A stretch of DNA of 9,393 nucleotides from Caryophanales bacterium UBA3260 (GCA_002362595.1 DEUO01000099.1:9322-18714); one strand, 5' to 3'. Numbered from the stretch's first letter, positions 1 through 6,596 are shown. Numbers and translations are program-made. The notes: generated by a model not told the origin, from the letters alone.

Positions 1-17
1 TCCTATCCTAATGTTAC

Positions 18-46
18 ACTATAATAATATCACATAATGTTATCAA
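18..46 (-). promoter_or_regulatory. Possible divergent promoter pointing off the left edge
   Basis: On the - strand there is a -35-like TTGATA (positions 46-41), a 17-base spacer and a -10-like TATAGT (23-18), which would start a transcript near position 11 running out of the window. The last - strand bases before the edge contain AGGATAGGA, which could be a ribosome binding site for a gene beginning just outside. An 8-base direct repeat TAATGTTA at 9-16 and 35-42 brackets the -10 region. The gene itself is not visible, and in such AT-rich DNA promoter-like hexamers arise by chance, so this is tentative. Confidence 0.3.
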
Positions 47-162
47 AATATAGAACTTATTAATATTTCTTTACTAATTATTGTCCTATTTCTCTTACAC
101 TTTACTTCTATTATGTAAATTACTAAATATAATAGAAAAATACCCTTTTTACCCTATTTCAT

Positions 163-190
163 TTGACTTTTTTCATATTTATTGTATAAT
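163..190 (+). promoter_or_regulatory. rpsD promoter
   Basis: TTGACT at 163-168, a 16-base spacer and a perfect TATAAT at 185-190 match a sigma-70/SigA promoter. Transcription should start near 195-198, leaving about 155 bases of leader before the rpsD start codon. No other candidate in the upstream region matches both boxes this well. Confidence 0.75.
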
Positions 191-194
191 TTAT

Positions 195-353
195 ATTGCG
201 ATGTATTTGGCAGCGCTATCTATAATTATAAAGTGTTTATTACCTATTAGGTATATTAGTATCTAAGGCTGCCTTAGAGAAAATATCTAAATAAACTCCC
301 TATAATATATATTTGGCACCACTTATATCAAATATACAGAAAGGAGAACTATT
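195..353 (+). promoter_or_regulatory. Structured rpsD 5' leader, probable S4 autoregulatory region
   Basis: In Bacillus subtilis rpsD is a single-gene unit whose mRNA leader is bound by S4, and this leader has a similar position and length. The sequence shows: hairpin TACCTA-T-TAGGTA (241-253); hairpin CTAAGG-CTG-CCTTAG (263-277); an 8-bp stem TATATTTG (308-315) with CAAATATA (329-336) just before the ribosome binding site AAGGAG (341-346, 7 bases before ATG); and the 9-base repeat TATTTGGCA at 204-212 and 310-318. GGCAGC (209-214) is complementary to GCTGCC (268-273), which also lies in the second hairpin, so the pairings compete. CTCC (296-299) could pair weakly with GGAG of the binding site. 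S4 control is inferred from the family; the pairings are read by eye. Confidence 0.6.
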
Positions 354-956
354 ATGGCAAGATATACTGGTCCTGTTTACAAAAAATCACGTCGTTTAGG
401 TTTCTCTATTCTTGAAAATGGTAGAGAATTAGCAAAACGTCCATATGCACCAGGAGCACATGGAAATGATAAAAGACGTAAATCAAGTGAATATGGAATC
501 CAATTAGCAGAAAAACAAAAAATCAGATTAATGTATGGCTTAAATGAAAAACAATTCCATAAATTATTTGATAAAGCTGCTAAAATGGAAGGAAAAGCTG
601 GTTACAATTTACTTTGCTTACTAGAATCTAGACTAGACAATATGGTTTATCGTTTAGGTTTAGCTAAAACTAGAAGAGCTGCAAGACAAGTTGTTAATCA
701 TGGACATATTACTGTTAATGGTATCAAAGTTAATATCCCTTCATATCAAGTTAGAATTGGCGATGTAATTGCTGTTAAAGAAAATTCTCTAGAACATCCA
801 GCAATTAAAGAAGCTGTTGAAACATGTGTTTCTCGCCCAGCTTATGTTGAATTTAACCAAAAAGATATGTCAGGAAAATTACTAAGATTACCTGATAGAA
901 GTGAACTTAACGCAGACGTTAATGAAACACTTATCGTTGAATACTACAACAGATAG
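354..956 (+). CDS. rpsD: 30S ribosomal protein S4
   Basis: Encodes S4 (200 aa, the usual length), a primary 16S rRNA-binding protein that nucleates assembly of the small-subunit body and contributes to decoding accuracy. The N-terminus MARYTGPVYKKSRRLG, the block RPYAPGAHG, SEYGIQLAEKQK and the S4 RNA-binding domain (about residues 92-155, with LESRLDNMVYRLGLAKTR and VNHGHITVNG) are diagnostic, as is the ending LPDRSELNADVNE..IVEYY. The N-terminal zinc-binding cysteines of the C+ type are absent, so this is the zinc-free form common in Firmicutes. The start is fixed by AAGGAG 7 bases upstream. It ends in TAG and is followed at once by a terminator, so it is a single-gene unit, as in B. subtilis. 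The long leader points to autoregulation by S4. Confidence 0.98.
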   Translation: MARYTGPVYKKSRRLGFSILENGRELAKRPYAPGAHGNDKRRKSSEYGIQLAEKQKIRLMYGLNEKQFHKLFDKAAKMEGKAGYNLLCLLESRLDNMVYRLGLAKTRRAARQVVNHGHITVNGIKVNIPSYQVRIGDVIAVKENSLEHPAIKEAVETCVSRPAYVEFNQKDMSGKLLRLPDRSELNADVNETLIVEYYNR

Positions 957-987
957 AAAAAAAGCACATCGAAAGATGTGTTTTCTT
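957..987 (+). terminator. rpsD intrinsic terminator
   Basis: Directly after the TAG stop, CACATC (965-970) and GATGTG (975-980) form a stem closed by a GAAA tetraloop. The stem is extended by G-T and A-T pairs from the preceding A-run and followed by TTTTCTT. This is a typical Rho-independent terminator and makes rpsD monocistronic. Confidence 0.88.
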
Positions 988-992
988 ATTGT

Positions 993-1020
993 ATAAAAAA
1001 AGATGATAAAATCATCTCTT
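993..1020 (-). terminator. Intrinsic terminator of the - strand small RNA and M16 operon (possibly bidirectional)
   Basis: On the - strand AGATGAT (1017-1011), loop TTT and ATCATCT (1007-1001) are followed by a run of seven more T, a strong Rho-independent terminator. It is the only terminator downstream of the M16 genes, so it would end both the operon transcript and the proposed small RNA. On the + strand the same hairpin is followed by CTTTTAC and could back up the rpsD terminator. Confidence 0.8.
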
Positions 1021-1022
1021 TT

Positions 1023-1071
1023 ACTTTTCCTTAATAAACTAATCAACCAAAACTTTTCCCTTAATAACTAA
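1023..1071 (-). repeat. Tandem imperfect ~20-base repeat inside the candidate small RNA
   Basis: Two copies of about 20 bases (1023-1042 and 1052-1071, 29-base period) read on the - strand as TTAGTT(T)ATTAAGG(G)AAAAGT, differing only by one inserted T in one copy and one inserted G in the other. Each carries an exposed Shine-Dalgarno-like TTAAGG(G)A core. A third TTAAGG, followed by GGG, is the 5' strand of the 5' hairpin (1099-1094). Confidence 0.7.
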
Positions 1072-1107
1072 CCCTTTTTATTCTTAAGGTCCCCCTTAAT
1101 TGTCAGT

Positions 1108-1136
1108 ATTATATAAAAATATCTTAAAATAGTCAA
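1108..1136 (-). promoter_or_regulatory. Strong - strand promoter for the candidate small RNA
   Basis: TTGACT (1136-1131), a spacer of exactly 17 bases and TATAAT (1113-1108) match the SigA consensus better than most promoters in the window. The -35 box lies only 23 bases past the stop codon of the M16 gene. No protein-coding gene follows before the terminator, so the promoter must serve a short RNA if it is active. The expected start is near 1101. Confidence 0.72.
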
Positions 1137-1158
1137 ATTTTGCTATATTACTTATTAC

Positions 1159-2448
1159 TTACTCTTTATTGTCTTTAAAGGGAAGCAACATTACAATTGA
1201 ACTATTACTTAAATTAATCTTTCTCATAATTCGCTTTGCATCTTGCATATTAAGATTACTATAAATATCATACATATCATCATAAACTTTACCATATGTA
1301 ATTAATTGATCAACAATTTCTGTATTCATATATTCAATATCATCAAAATCATTAATTAATGCTGCTATATTACAACGTATTCTTCTTTTCAAATCTTCCT
1401 TAGTTAATTTAAGATTCCTCATTTGTTCTTGAATAATTGGTATTACTTCTTGTGGATATTTAGTCTCTACATTTATCTCTAAAGTTACAATTCCATTGAA
1501 GATATCCCTTGTAGCACCTATTCCAACAACTAATTCTTTTTCTAATAATTCTTCTTTTAACATCGAAGTAGCACCAAAGTTATTCCTTAAAATAATACTT
1601 AAATAAATACCCAATACCTTTTCATCTATTTCACCAAAAGAATCTTGTTTCATTTTATAACATATCTTTACTTTTGGTATCTCTACATTAGCTTCTATCT
1701 CTTCATATTCACTAACTACTTTTTCTGGTTCTTCTATCACTTTTCTAACTGGGTTCTTATACTTTTTAAACTTCTTCTTACTTTGATTTTCTTTAATAAT
1801 TCCCATCGCTTCATATGGATTAAAATTACCAGTAATGCATAAAATCATATTTTGTGGATGATAAAACGTATCATAAACACTTTGTAATTCAGATACAGTA
1901 GTATCAGATACATCCTGAATATCTCCCGTTACAGGATATCTTCTATTATCATTTTTAAATAAAGCATTATTCATTCCATAATATAATTTATAACTAGGAT
2001 TATTCTTCCCCATTTTTACTTCTTCAAGAATAATACCTTTTTCTTTTTTTATTAAATCTTCTGTAAAGTATGGCGTTTGTACATAATCTAATAAATGATT
2101 TAAATTCTTTTCAAACTCATTAGATGCAAACACTTCATATAAAGTAAAATCATATGTCGTAAAAGCATTAATAGAACTACCTAAATTATTAAAGAATTCA
2201 TGAGCAGTTTTACCTTCTCCTTCATTAAAGTTAACATGTTCTAAAAAATGAGCTACACCATTATGAACCTTCGTATAAGAAGAATCATTTTCGCCTTTAA
2301 ATTCTGTATCAACAGAACCATACTTAACACTCAAAGTCATATAAAAGTTATTTACTTTTTCATTTACTAACATATAGACTGATAAACCATTATCTAAAGT
2401 TTCAGTATATACTTTCTCATCTATCTCTTTTAATTCTATTTCTTTCAT
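1159..2448 (-). CDS. M16 family zinc metallopeptidase, catalytic partner (YmfH-like)
   Basis: A 429-aa insulinase/pitrilysin-type protein of the YmfH type. The N-terminal domain has the inverted zinc motif HFLEH (His67, Glu70, His71), with Glu70 as the expected general base, and a downstream KEKGIILEEVKM block whose Glu143 is the likely third zinc ligand. The surrounding layout (NGLSVYML, KYGSVD, NGVAHFLEHVNF, AFTTYDFTLYEVF, TFYHPQNMILCITGNF) follows YmfH closely. The C-terminal half is the second, non-catalytic M16 domain. There is no signal peptide or membrane segment, so it should be cytoplasmic. Its ATG overlaps the stop of the preceding M16 gene (TAATG), implying translational coupling and a heterodimer of active and inactive subunits. 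The substrate is not known. AlbF of subtilosin maturation is a related type, but no peptide-biosynthesis genes are here. Confidence 0.9.
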   Translation of the reverse strand: MKEIELKEIDEKVYTETLDNGLSVYMLVNEKVNNFYMTLSVKYGSVDTEFKGENDSSYTKVHNGVAHFLEHVNFNEGEGKTAHEFFNNLGSSINAFTTYDFTLYEVFASNEFEKNLNHLLDYVQTPYFTEDLIKKEKGIILEEVKMGKNNPSYKLYYGMNNALFKNDNRRYPVTGDIQDVSDTTVSELQSVYDTFYHPQNMILCITGNFNPYEAMGIIKENQSKKKFKKYKNPVRKVIEEPEKVVSEYEEIEANVEIPKVKICYKMKQDSFGEIDEKVLGIYLSIILRNNFGATSMLKEELLEKELVVGIGATRDIFNGIVTLEINVETKYPQEVIPIIQEQMRNLKLTKEDLKRRIRCNIAALINDFDDIEYMNTEIVDQLITYGKVYDDMYDIYSNLNMQDAKRIMRKINLSNSSIVMLLPFKDNKE

Positions 2449-3710
2449 TATTTCTTTTCACCACCTAGTAAATAAATAGTATTTAACCTAACCTTCTTAG
2501 CGCACTCCATTATTTCTTCCTTAGTTACTGTTTTAAATTCTTTTACTCTATCATCATATAAAGGAAGATTATCTAAATCGTTAAATAAATAATTATTAAT
2601 AATACCACCACTAGTATCTTCGCTCATCTTTATTGAAGAAATAACACTCTTTTTAGCATTTTCTAATTCCTCTAAAGAAAAATCACCTTGTATCATTTCA
2701 TTAATAGCTTTTGTTACTAACTTTATACATTTATTTTTATCTTTTTTATCTATTCCTGAATATATCATTAATAAATTATCATATTTTTGATACATACTAG
2801 AAACAATATAACACAAAGAATTCTCTTCACGTAAATATCTATATAGTTTACTTGTTAAACCACCATTACCTAATATTAAATTATATAAATGTACAACATA
2901 ATCTCTTTCTCTTTTAGTAAAATTATCTAAATTATATATCATTACTAAAGAATCTTGTTCATAATTGCCTTTTTCATCTATATCTTGAGCTTTCTTCCTT
3001 AAACTATTAGATACATATAAATCTATCTTATTCTCTTTTATTGTTTTTATTTTAAAATTCTGATGAATTATATCTACAACATTATCCATATCTAGATTTC
3101 CTACAACATAAATATCACATATATAATCGTTTAACATTTCATTATAAGTTTTTATTAAAGAAGAAGGAGTTATATTATCTAAATCTTCTAAATTACCTAC
3201 CATATAATAACTACTAGGACTCTTATCATCCATTAAAGTTAAACTTCTACGAAAAGCGTATCTAGTAGCACTTTCTTTTAATGATTCAATATCACTCTTT
3301 ATTCTATTTTTTATTATATTAAAACTTCTTCTATCAAATTCATCATTGATAATATTAGGATTTAAAATCATTTCAAATGGCATTGAAATAGCATCCTCTA
3401 AATATCCTTCTTCACAATATTTTGGATTCAAAAAATCCATAACAAAAGAAATAATAACACTATTACCTAATCTTGTTATTGAACCACGTAAGAAAGAACT
3501 ATATAAATTTTCAAGTTCTATTGCGACATCTCTTCTTTTAGGATATTTCTTACTTGAATGCATTAATAAATCAACTAACATATTATTCTCTGTTATTTTA
3601 TGTTCATCAATCTTATTTCTAAACATTATTTCCATTGAACAATTCTTAAACTTATCTGTTTTTATTGTATGTATTCTATAACTATCATAGTCATAAACTT
3701 TATATTCCAT
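2448..3710 (-). CDS. M16 family peptidase-like protein, inactive partner (YmfF-like)
   Basis: A 420-aa M16 protein of the YmfF type. It lacks the HxxEH zinc motif: the equivalent helix reads LVDLLMHSSKKYP, so it should be non-catalytic. The following RRDVAIELENLYSSFLRGS and the NPKY block resemble YmfF. The C-terminal domain keeps the M16 signature RYLREENSLCYIVSSMY, containing the Arg and Tyr that bind substrate in trans in paired M16 enzymes. That fits a heterodimer in which this chain supplies the substrate-binding half. The frame opens at 3722 (MRWL-), but the better start is the internal ATG at 3710: GAGG lies 6 bases before it, while the upstream ATG has no such site and would precede the transcription start implied by the TATAAT at 3727-3732. 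It overlaps the next gene by one base. Confidence 0.87.
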   Translation of the reverse strand: MEYKVYDYDSYRIHTIKTDKFKNCSMEIMFRNKIDEHKITENNMLVDLLMHSSKKYPKRRDVAIELENLYSSFLRGSITRLGNSVIISFVMDFLNPKYCEEGYLEDAISMPFEMILNPNIINDEFDRRSFNIIKNRIKSDIESLKESATRYAFRRSLTLMDDKSPSSYYMVGNLEDLDNITPSSLIKTYNEMLNDYICDIYVVGNLDMDNVVDIIHQNFKIKTIKENKIDLYVSNSLRKKAQDIDEKGNYEQDSLVMIYNLDNFTKRERDYVVHLYNLILGNGGLTSKLYRYLREENSLCYIVSSMYQKYDNLLMIYSGIDKKDKNKCIKLVTKAINEMIQGDFSLEELENAKKSVISSIKMSEDTSGGIINNYLFNDLDNLPLYDDRVKEFKTVTKEEIMECAKKVRLNTIYLLGGEKK

Positions 3711-3726
3711 AAGCCACCTCATCTTT

Positions 3727-3781
3727 ATTATACCTTGATTTTCTCTTTTTATTTATAAAAACATATATATTTATTATATCA
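3727..3781 (-). promoter_or_regulatory. Probable promoter region of the M16 pair
   Basis: Two -10 boxes are visible on the - strand: an extended -10, TGATATAAT (3781-3773), and a plain TATAAT (3732-3727). Neither has a good -35 box. The first would give a ~55-base leader, the second a ~10-base leader beginning near 3720. An initiation site is expected here because the upstream gene ends in a terminator at 3783-3809. Which box is used cannot be decided by eye. Confidence 0.5.
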
Positions 3782-3782
3782 C

Positions 3783-3809
3783 AAAATAAAAGAGGCTTAA
3801 TACCTCTTA
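3783..3809 (-). terminator. Terminator of the propeller gene, overlapping its stop codon
   Basis: On the - strand AAGAGG (3808-3803), a 7-base loop and CCTCTT (3795-3790) are followed by TTATTTT. A-T pairs can extend the stem. The first stem strand contains part of the TAA stop of the gene at 3807, so transcript end and coding end coincide. Confidence 0.8.
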
Positions 3810-5351
3810 TTTTACTTTATATTTTATAGGAGAATTAGCTATTCTAGAAACTCCTTCTTTTACCCTAGTACCTTTTCTCTTATTATAGATAAACAAATCT
3901 CCTCTTCCTTTATCTCCACTATAATCCTTTATATAGTATAATAAATCATCATTTATATAAGAAAAAGTATATACATTTTCATCTATTTTTTTATTCTTAC
4001 TACCACTAGTTACATATAAAGAACCTACAACATCATAATCTTTAAAATAATAAATTTTATTACCATCTTTATTTACTGTTATCAAACTAGAATTAACACT
4101 ATTATCTATCTTCTTAGCTTTACCATTTCTAGCTAAGAAAAGTGTTCCATTACTTTTACTATCTACATCAGATACAAAAGCAAATCCATCATTATATTGA
4201 TATAAGAAACCTGTTACACCAGTTCCTAATGATTTAGGTTTACTAACCTTATCACCACTTATCTTAACATATTTTACTTCATTCTTACCAGTAATATAAT
4301 ATAATTCTTTTCCATCAAATATTTTTAATGTTCTTATAGCAGTTAAATTATCTTCAACCTTAATTGCTTTCTTACCTACAGTATGATAATAAATAGTATA
4401 CTTACCATCATTTACAGTAGAATAAACAATTTGCTTGTGTTCTAAATCTGTAGCAAGTACTGCATATATACCATCAGCTACCTTAGTAGATTTCTTACCA
4501 TCATAATAATGAACTACTCTTACATCTCCAGATTCTACATAAAACATTCTATCACAAGATTCATTATCACAATAATAATTCTTAATATTAGTTGCTATCT
4601 TATTATCTTTTTTCTTACTTACATTATAAACCATTAAATTATTTTCTTTATTTATATAAACAATATTCTTGCCATTTTCACTAAATTGCATATAATATCC
4701 ATATTCTGCAGTAATCTTTTCACGATCATCTTTCTTTGGATTAATACTTCTTACATAAATAACACTATCTTTTTCAAATAATACTTTATCTTCTGTAACA
4801 CCAAGTATTTCAGATACATCTGATTCTATTTTAGTACAATTCTTATAATTATATACATTTAAATTATCATTATTATCAAGAATAACAATATATTTATCAT
4901 CATCACTAAAATAATATGTCTTAACATTTTCTATTAACTTAACTGTTTCAGATTCATCTTTCTTATCAAATAAATATAAATCGTTGCCTTTTTTAAATAA
5001 TATATATCTATCACTATTATTAGCATATAAAACATTACTTACACTTTCACCAACAGCTAACTTAATAGCATCAGCTTCTTTTTTACTTTTACTATCGAGT
5101 AAATACATATCTCCTTCGCTTGTATTAAAAACTATTGGATAATTAACATTCTTATCTTTAAAAATAATATCAAATATTAAAAGAATTAATGCTATACCTA
5201 CTAAAATACCTATTCCATATTTAACATTACTATTTAACTTTACTTTCTTAAGATTCCTTATAAAATTTACAAACCCGTTATTGGCTTTCTTTAATGCTGA
5301 ACTAAGTTTACTTTTATCATTCTTCTTATTTTTAACTTCAACTTCTGCCAT
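3807..5351 (-). CDS. Membrane-anchored repeat protein, probable extracytoplasmic beta-propeller
   Basis: A 514-aa protein not assigned to a named family. Residues 1-45 are Lys-rich and cytoplasmic; 46-64 (YGIGILVGIALILLIFDII) form one membrane segment, and the positive charge before it predicts the rest outside. Residues 70-510 are a run of about eleven repeats of ~40 residues, each with a strand of the type G-D-L-Y-(V/L)-Y-(N/D) (near 81, 124, 163, 196, 238, 276, 317, 358, 402, 443, 484), then a charged turn and a K-I-(x)-(D/E)-x-V element. This resembles TolB/PD40-like propeller blades. Cys261 and Cys266 could form a disulfide. A ribosome binding site AAGGAG stands 7 bases before ATG. It has its own promoter and terminator. 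A surface sensor or scaffold role is possible, but I see no catalytic motif. Confidence 0.82.
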   Translation of the reverse strand: MAEVEVKNKKNDKSKLSSALKKANNGFVNFIRNLKKVKLNSNVKYGIGILVGIALILLIFDIIFKDKNVNYPIVFNTSEGDMYLLDSKSKKEADAIKLAVGESVSNVLYANNSDRYILFKKGNDLYLFDKKDESETVKLIENVKTYYFSDDDKYIVILDNNDNLNVYNYKNCTKIESDVSEILGVTEDKVLFEKDSVIYVRSINPKKDDREKITAEYGYYMQFSENGKNIVYINKENNLMVYNVSKKKDNKIATNIKNYYCDNESCDRMFYVESGDVRVVHYYDGKKSTKVADGIYAVLATDLEHKQIVYSTVNDGKYTIYYHTVGKKAIKVEDNLTAIRTLKIFDGKELYYITGKNEVKYVKISGDKVSKPKSLGTGVTGFLYQYNDGFAFVSDVDSKSNGTLFLARNGKAKKIDNSVNSSLITVNKDGNKIYYFKDYDVVGSLYVTSGSKNKKIDENVYTFSYINDDLLYYIKDYSGDKGRGDLFIYNKRKGTRVKEGVSRIANSPIKYKVK

Positions 5352-5387
5352 AAAATCACTCCTTAACTGACATCATTTACTACTTAA

Positions 5388-5416
5388 ATTATACTAAAAC
5401 CAATCATATTAATCAA
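5388..5416 (-). promoter_or_regulatory. Promoter of the propeller gene
   Basis: TTGATT (5416-5411), a 17-base spacer and TATAAT (5393-5388) on the - strand; the start is expected near 5381, giving a ~30-base leader. The -35 box overlaps the stop codon of the dgt-family gene (5409-5411). No terminator lies between the two genes, so some dgt transcripts probably read through. Confidence 0.68.
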
Positions 5417-6545
5417 CTATACTATTATACTCACTTAATAAAAAATCATCTGTCATACCAGCAATATAATCAATTACTTTTCGCTCATCACTTGTATTAT
5501 TTATATAACTTTCATCCATATCATTTAAATATATAGAAAAGATATGTCCTTCTTTATTATTATTCTTAATATCATCAAGACATTTAGTAAAAACTTTTCT
5601 AAACATATCTTCATATAACTCTAACCTTTCTTCACTATTAGCTTTGGCATAAATATGTTCATAATTAAACTTCTTTAAACTCTTTATCGCTTCAAATACT
5701 TCAGGAGAAAGAGATAAATAATCTTTACCTATACTATTAGAAATTATATCCTCATTAATAGTATTAATTATTTCTCTATTCTTTAAACCTAATACTGAAG
5801 ATATTTCATAAGGAATTTCTTCTTCTTTAATAACACCCATTCTAATAGCATCTTCAATATCTCTACCAATATAAGCAATAATATCACTTACTCTAACAAC
5901 ACATCCTTCTAAAGTCATCGGTATTAATTTCTTAACTTGTGTAGCATCTTTATAAGTATTTTCATATTCTCTTAAGAAATCTTCTTTTGTCTTATTATGA
6001 GGCCTATATTCTTTTAATTCTAATTCACCATTATGACACATAATAGCATCTAAAACTTGTAATGATATATTACTACCTATTCCATTATTTTCTAAAACCA
6101 TTAAAGTTCTTACACTCTGAACATTATGATTAAAATATCCTTCGCCATATTCAAGACTTATATCATTTAATATTCGTTCACCAGCATGACCAAAAGGAAC
6201 ATGGCCTAAATCATGTCCTAAAGCAGCAGCTTCAATCAAATCTTCATTTAATCTTAAAGCTCTTCCTATAGTTCTAGCTATCTTACTAACCATTTGTACA
6301 TGAGTCATTCTCTTACTTATATTATCATTATCATTAAAACTAAATACCTGTGTTTTATCCATATATCTTGTATAAGATAAAGAATAAATAATTCTATCTG
6401 TATCACGATAAAAAGGAGGTCTAAAATCATCATCAATAATACTCTTAAAGCGATAAGATTCCTCATCCTTACATGCATAAGGTGCTAATAAACTATTTCT
6501 TAAATTCATATTTTCTTTTACTTTTTCTCTTAAAACTAAATCCAT
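5409..6545 (-). CDS. HD-domain deoxynucleoside triphosphate triphosphohydrolase (Dgt family)
   Basis: Hydrolyses dNTPs (dGTP in the founding member) to deoxynucleoside and tripolyphosphate, adjusting dNTP pools in the cytoplasm; 378 aa. Family blocks appear in order: RDTDRIIYS and KTQVF; the HD core with RMTHVQMVSKIART, ALGHDLGHVPFGHAGE and RVSDIIAYIGRDIEDAIR. The metal ligands are His82, His111-Asp112 and Asp221. The phosphate-binding region NHNVQSVRTL and the CHNGE block are also present. The frame can be read back to a GTG at 6554, but GGTG there is better explained as the ribosome binding site for the ATG at 6545 (6 bases away), so I start at 6545. It has its own extended -10 promoter. 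The substrate range cannot be told from sequence, so no symbol is assigned. Confidence 0.92.
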   Translation of the reverse strand: MDLVLREKVKENMNLRNSLLAPYACKDEESYRFKSIIDDDFRPPFYRDTDRIIYSLSYTRYMDKTQVFSFNDNDNISKRMTHVQMVSKIARTIGRALRLNEDLIEAAALGHDLGHVPFGHAGERILNDISLEYGEGYFNHNVQSVRTLMVLENNGIGSNISLQVLDAIMCHNGELELKEYRPHNKTKEDFLREYENTYKDATQVKKLIPMTLEGCVVRVSDIIAYIGRDIEDAIRMGVIKEEEIPYEISSVLGLKNREIINTINEDIISNSIGKDYLSLSPEVFEAIKSLKKFNYEHIYAKANSEERLELYEDMFRKVFTKCLDDIKNNNKEGHIFSIYLNDMDESYINNTSDERKVIDYIAGMTDDFLLSEYNSIVD

Positions 6546-6567
6546 ACTATTCACCTTTACACGATAT

Positions 6568-6576
6568 ATTATAACA
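6568..6576 (-). promoter_or_regulatory. Extended -10 promoter of the dgt-family gene
   Basis: TGTTATAAT on the - strand (6576-6568) is a perfect extended -10; there is no convincing -35 at 16-18 bases (TTTACA occurs at 20). The start is expected near 6561, leaving a leader of about 16 bases to the ATG at 6545. It lies directly after the terminator of the upstream operon, so an independent promoter is needed here. Confidence 0.6.
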
Positions 6577-6596
6577 TACTTTATTTCATAAAATGT

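Larger units (their letters stand above)
993..1101 (-). ncRNA. Candidate small RNA gene of about 105-110 nt, family not recognised
   Basis: A near-consensus promoter (1108-1136) and a strong terminator (993-1020) delimit a transcript starting near 1101. The 5' end would fold at once into UUAAGG-GGGA-CCUUAA (1099-1084), a 6-bp stem with a GNRA-type loop. The middle (about 1083-1021) has no obvious structure and carries three purine clusters: AAAAAGGG, UUAAGGGAAAAG and UUAAGGAAAAG, the last two within a tandem imperfect repeat. The only AUG lies in the terminator stem and would give 9 residues, so a coding role is unlikely. No terminator separates it from the M16 gene upstream, so the same RNA could also be part of the operon's 3' UTR. 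Its role is unknown; the G-rich segments could pair with C/U-rich RNA or bind a protein. Confidence 0.6.

Noticed and set aside
81..266. Open frame of 61 codons before rpsD
   Set aside because: TTG start with no ribosome binding site, Ile/Tyr/Leu-rich composition expected from AT-rich noncoding DNA, and it covers the rpsD promoter and leader hairpins.
974..1006. Nine-codon ORF (ATG at 1006 on the - strand) in the small RNA terminator
   Set aside because: Starts within the terminator hairpin and is mostly the T-run; the nearest purine-rich site is too far away.
993..1101. Small RNA as a CsrA-sequestering RNA
   Set aside because: GGA occurs three times, but only one is in a hairpin loop and nothing here shows that the organism has CsrA.
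1645..1842. + strand open frame inside the YmfH-like gene
   Set aside because: Phe/Tyr-rich antisense shadow of a clearly conserved M16 protein, with no start signals.
3346..3681. + strand 111-codon frame opposite the YmfF-like gene
   Set aside because: Antisense shadow of conserved M16 coding sequence; no ribosome binding site or promoter of its own.
1159..3710. M16 pair as a RiPP/bacteriocin maturation cassette (AlbE/AlbF-like)
   Set aside because: No radical SAM enzyme, precursor peptide or ABC transporter in the window; the proteins match the YmfF/YmfH housekeeping type better.
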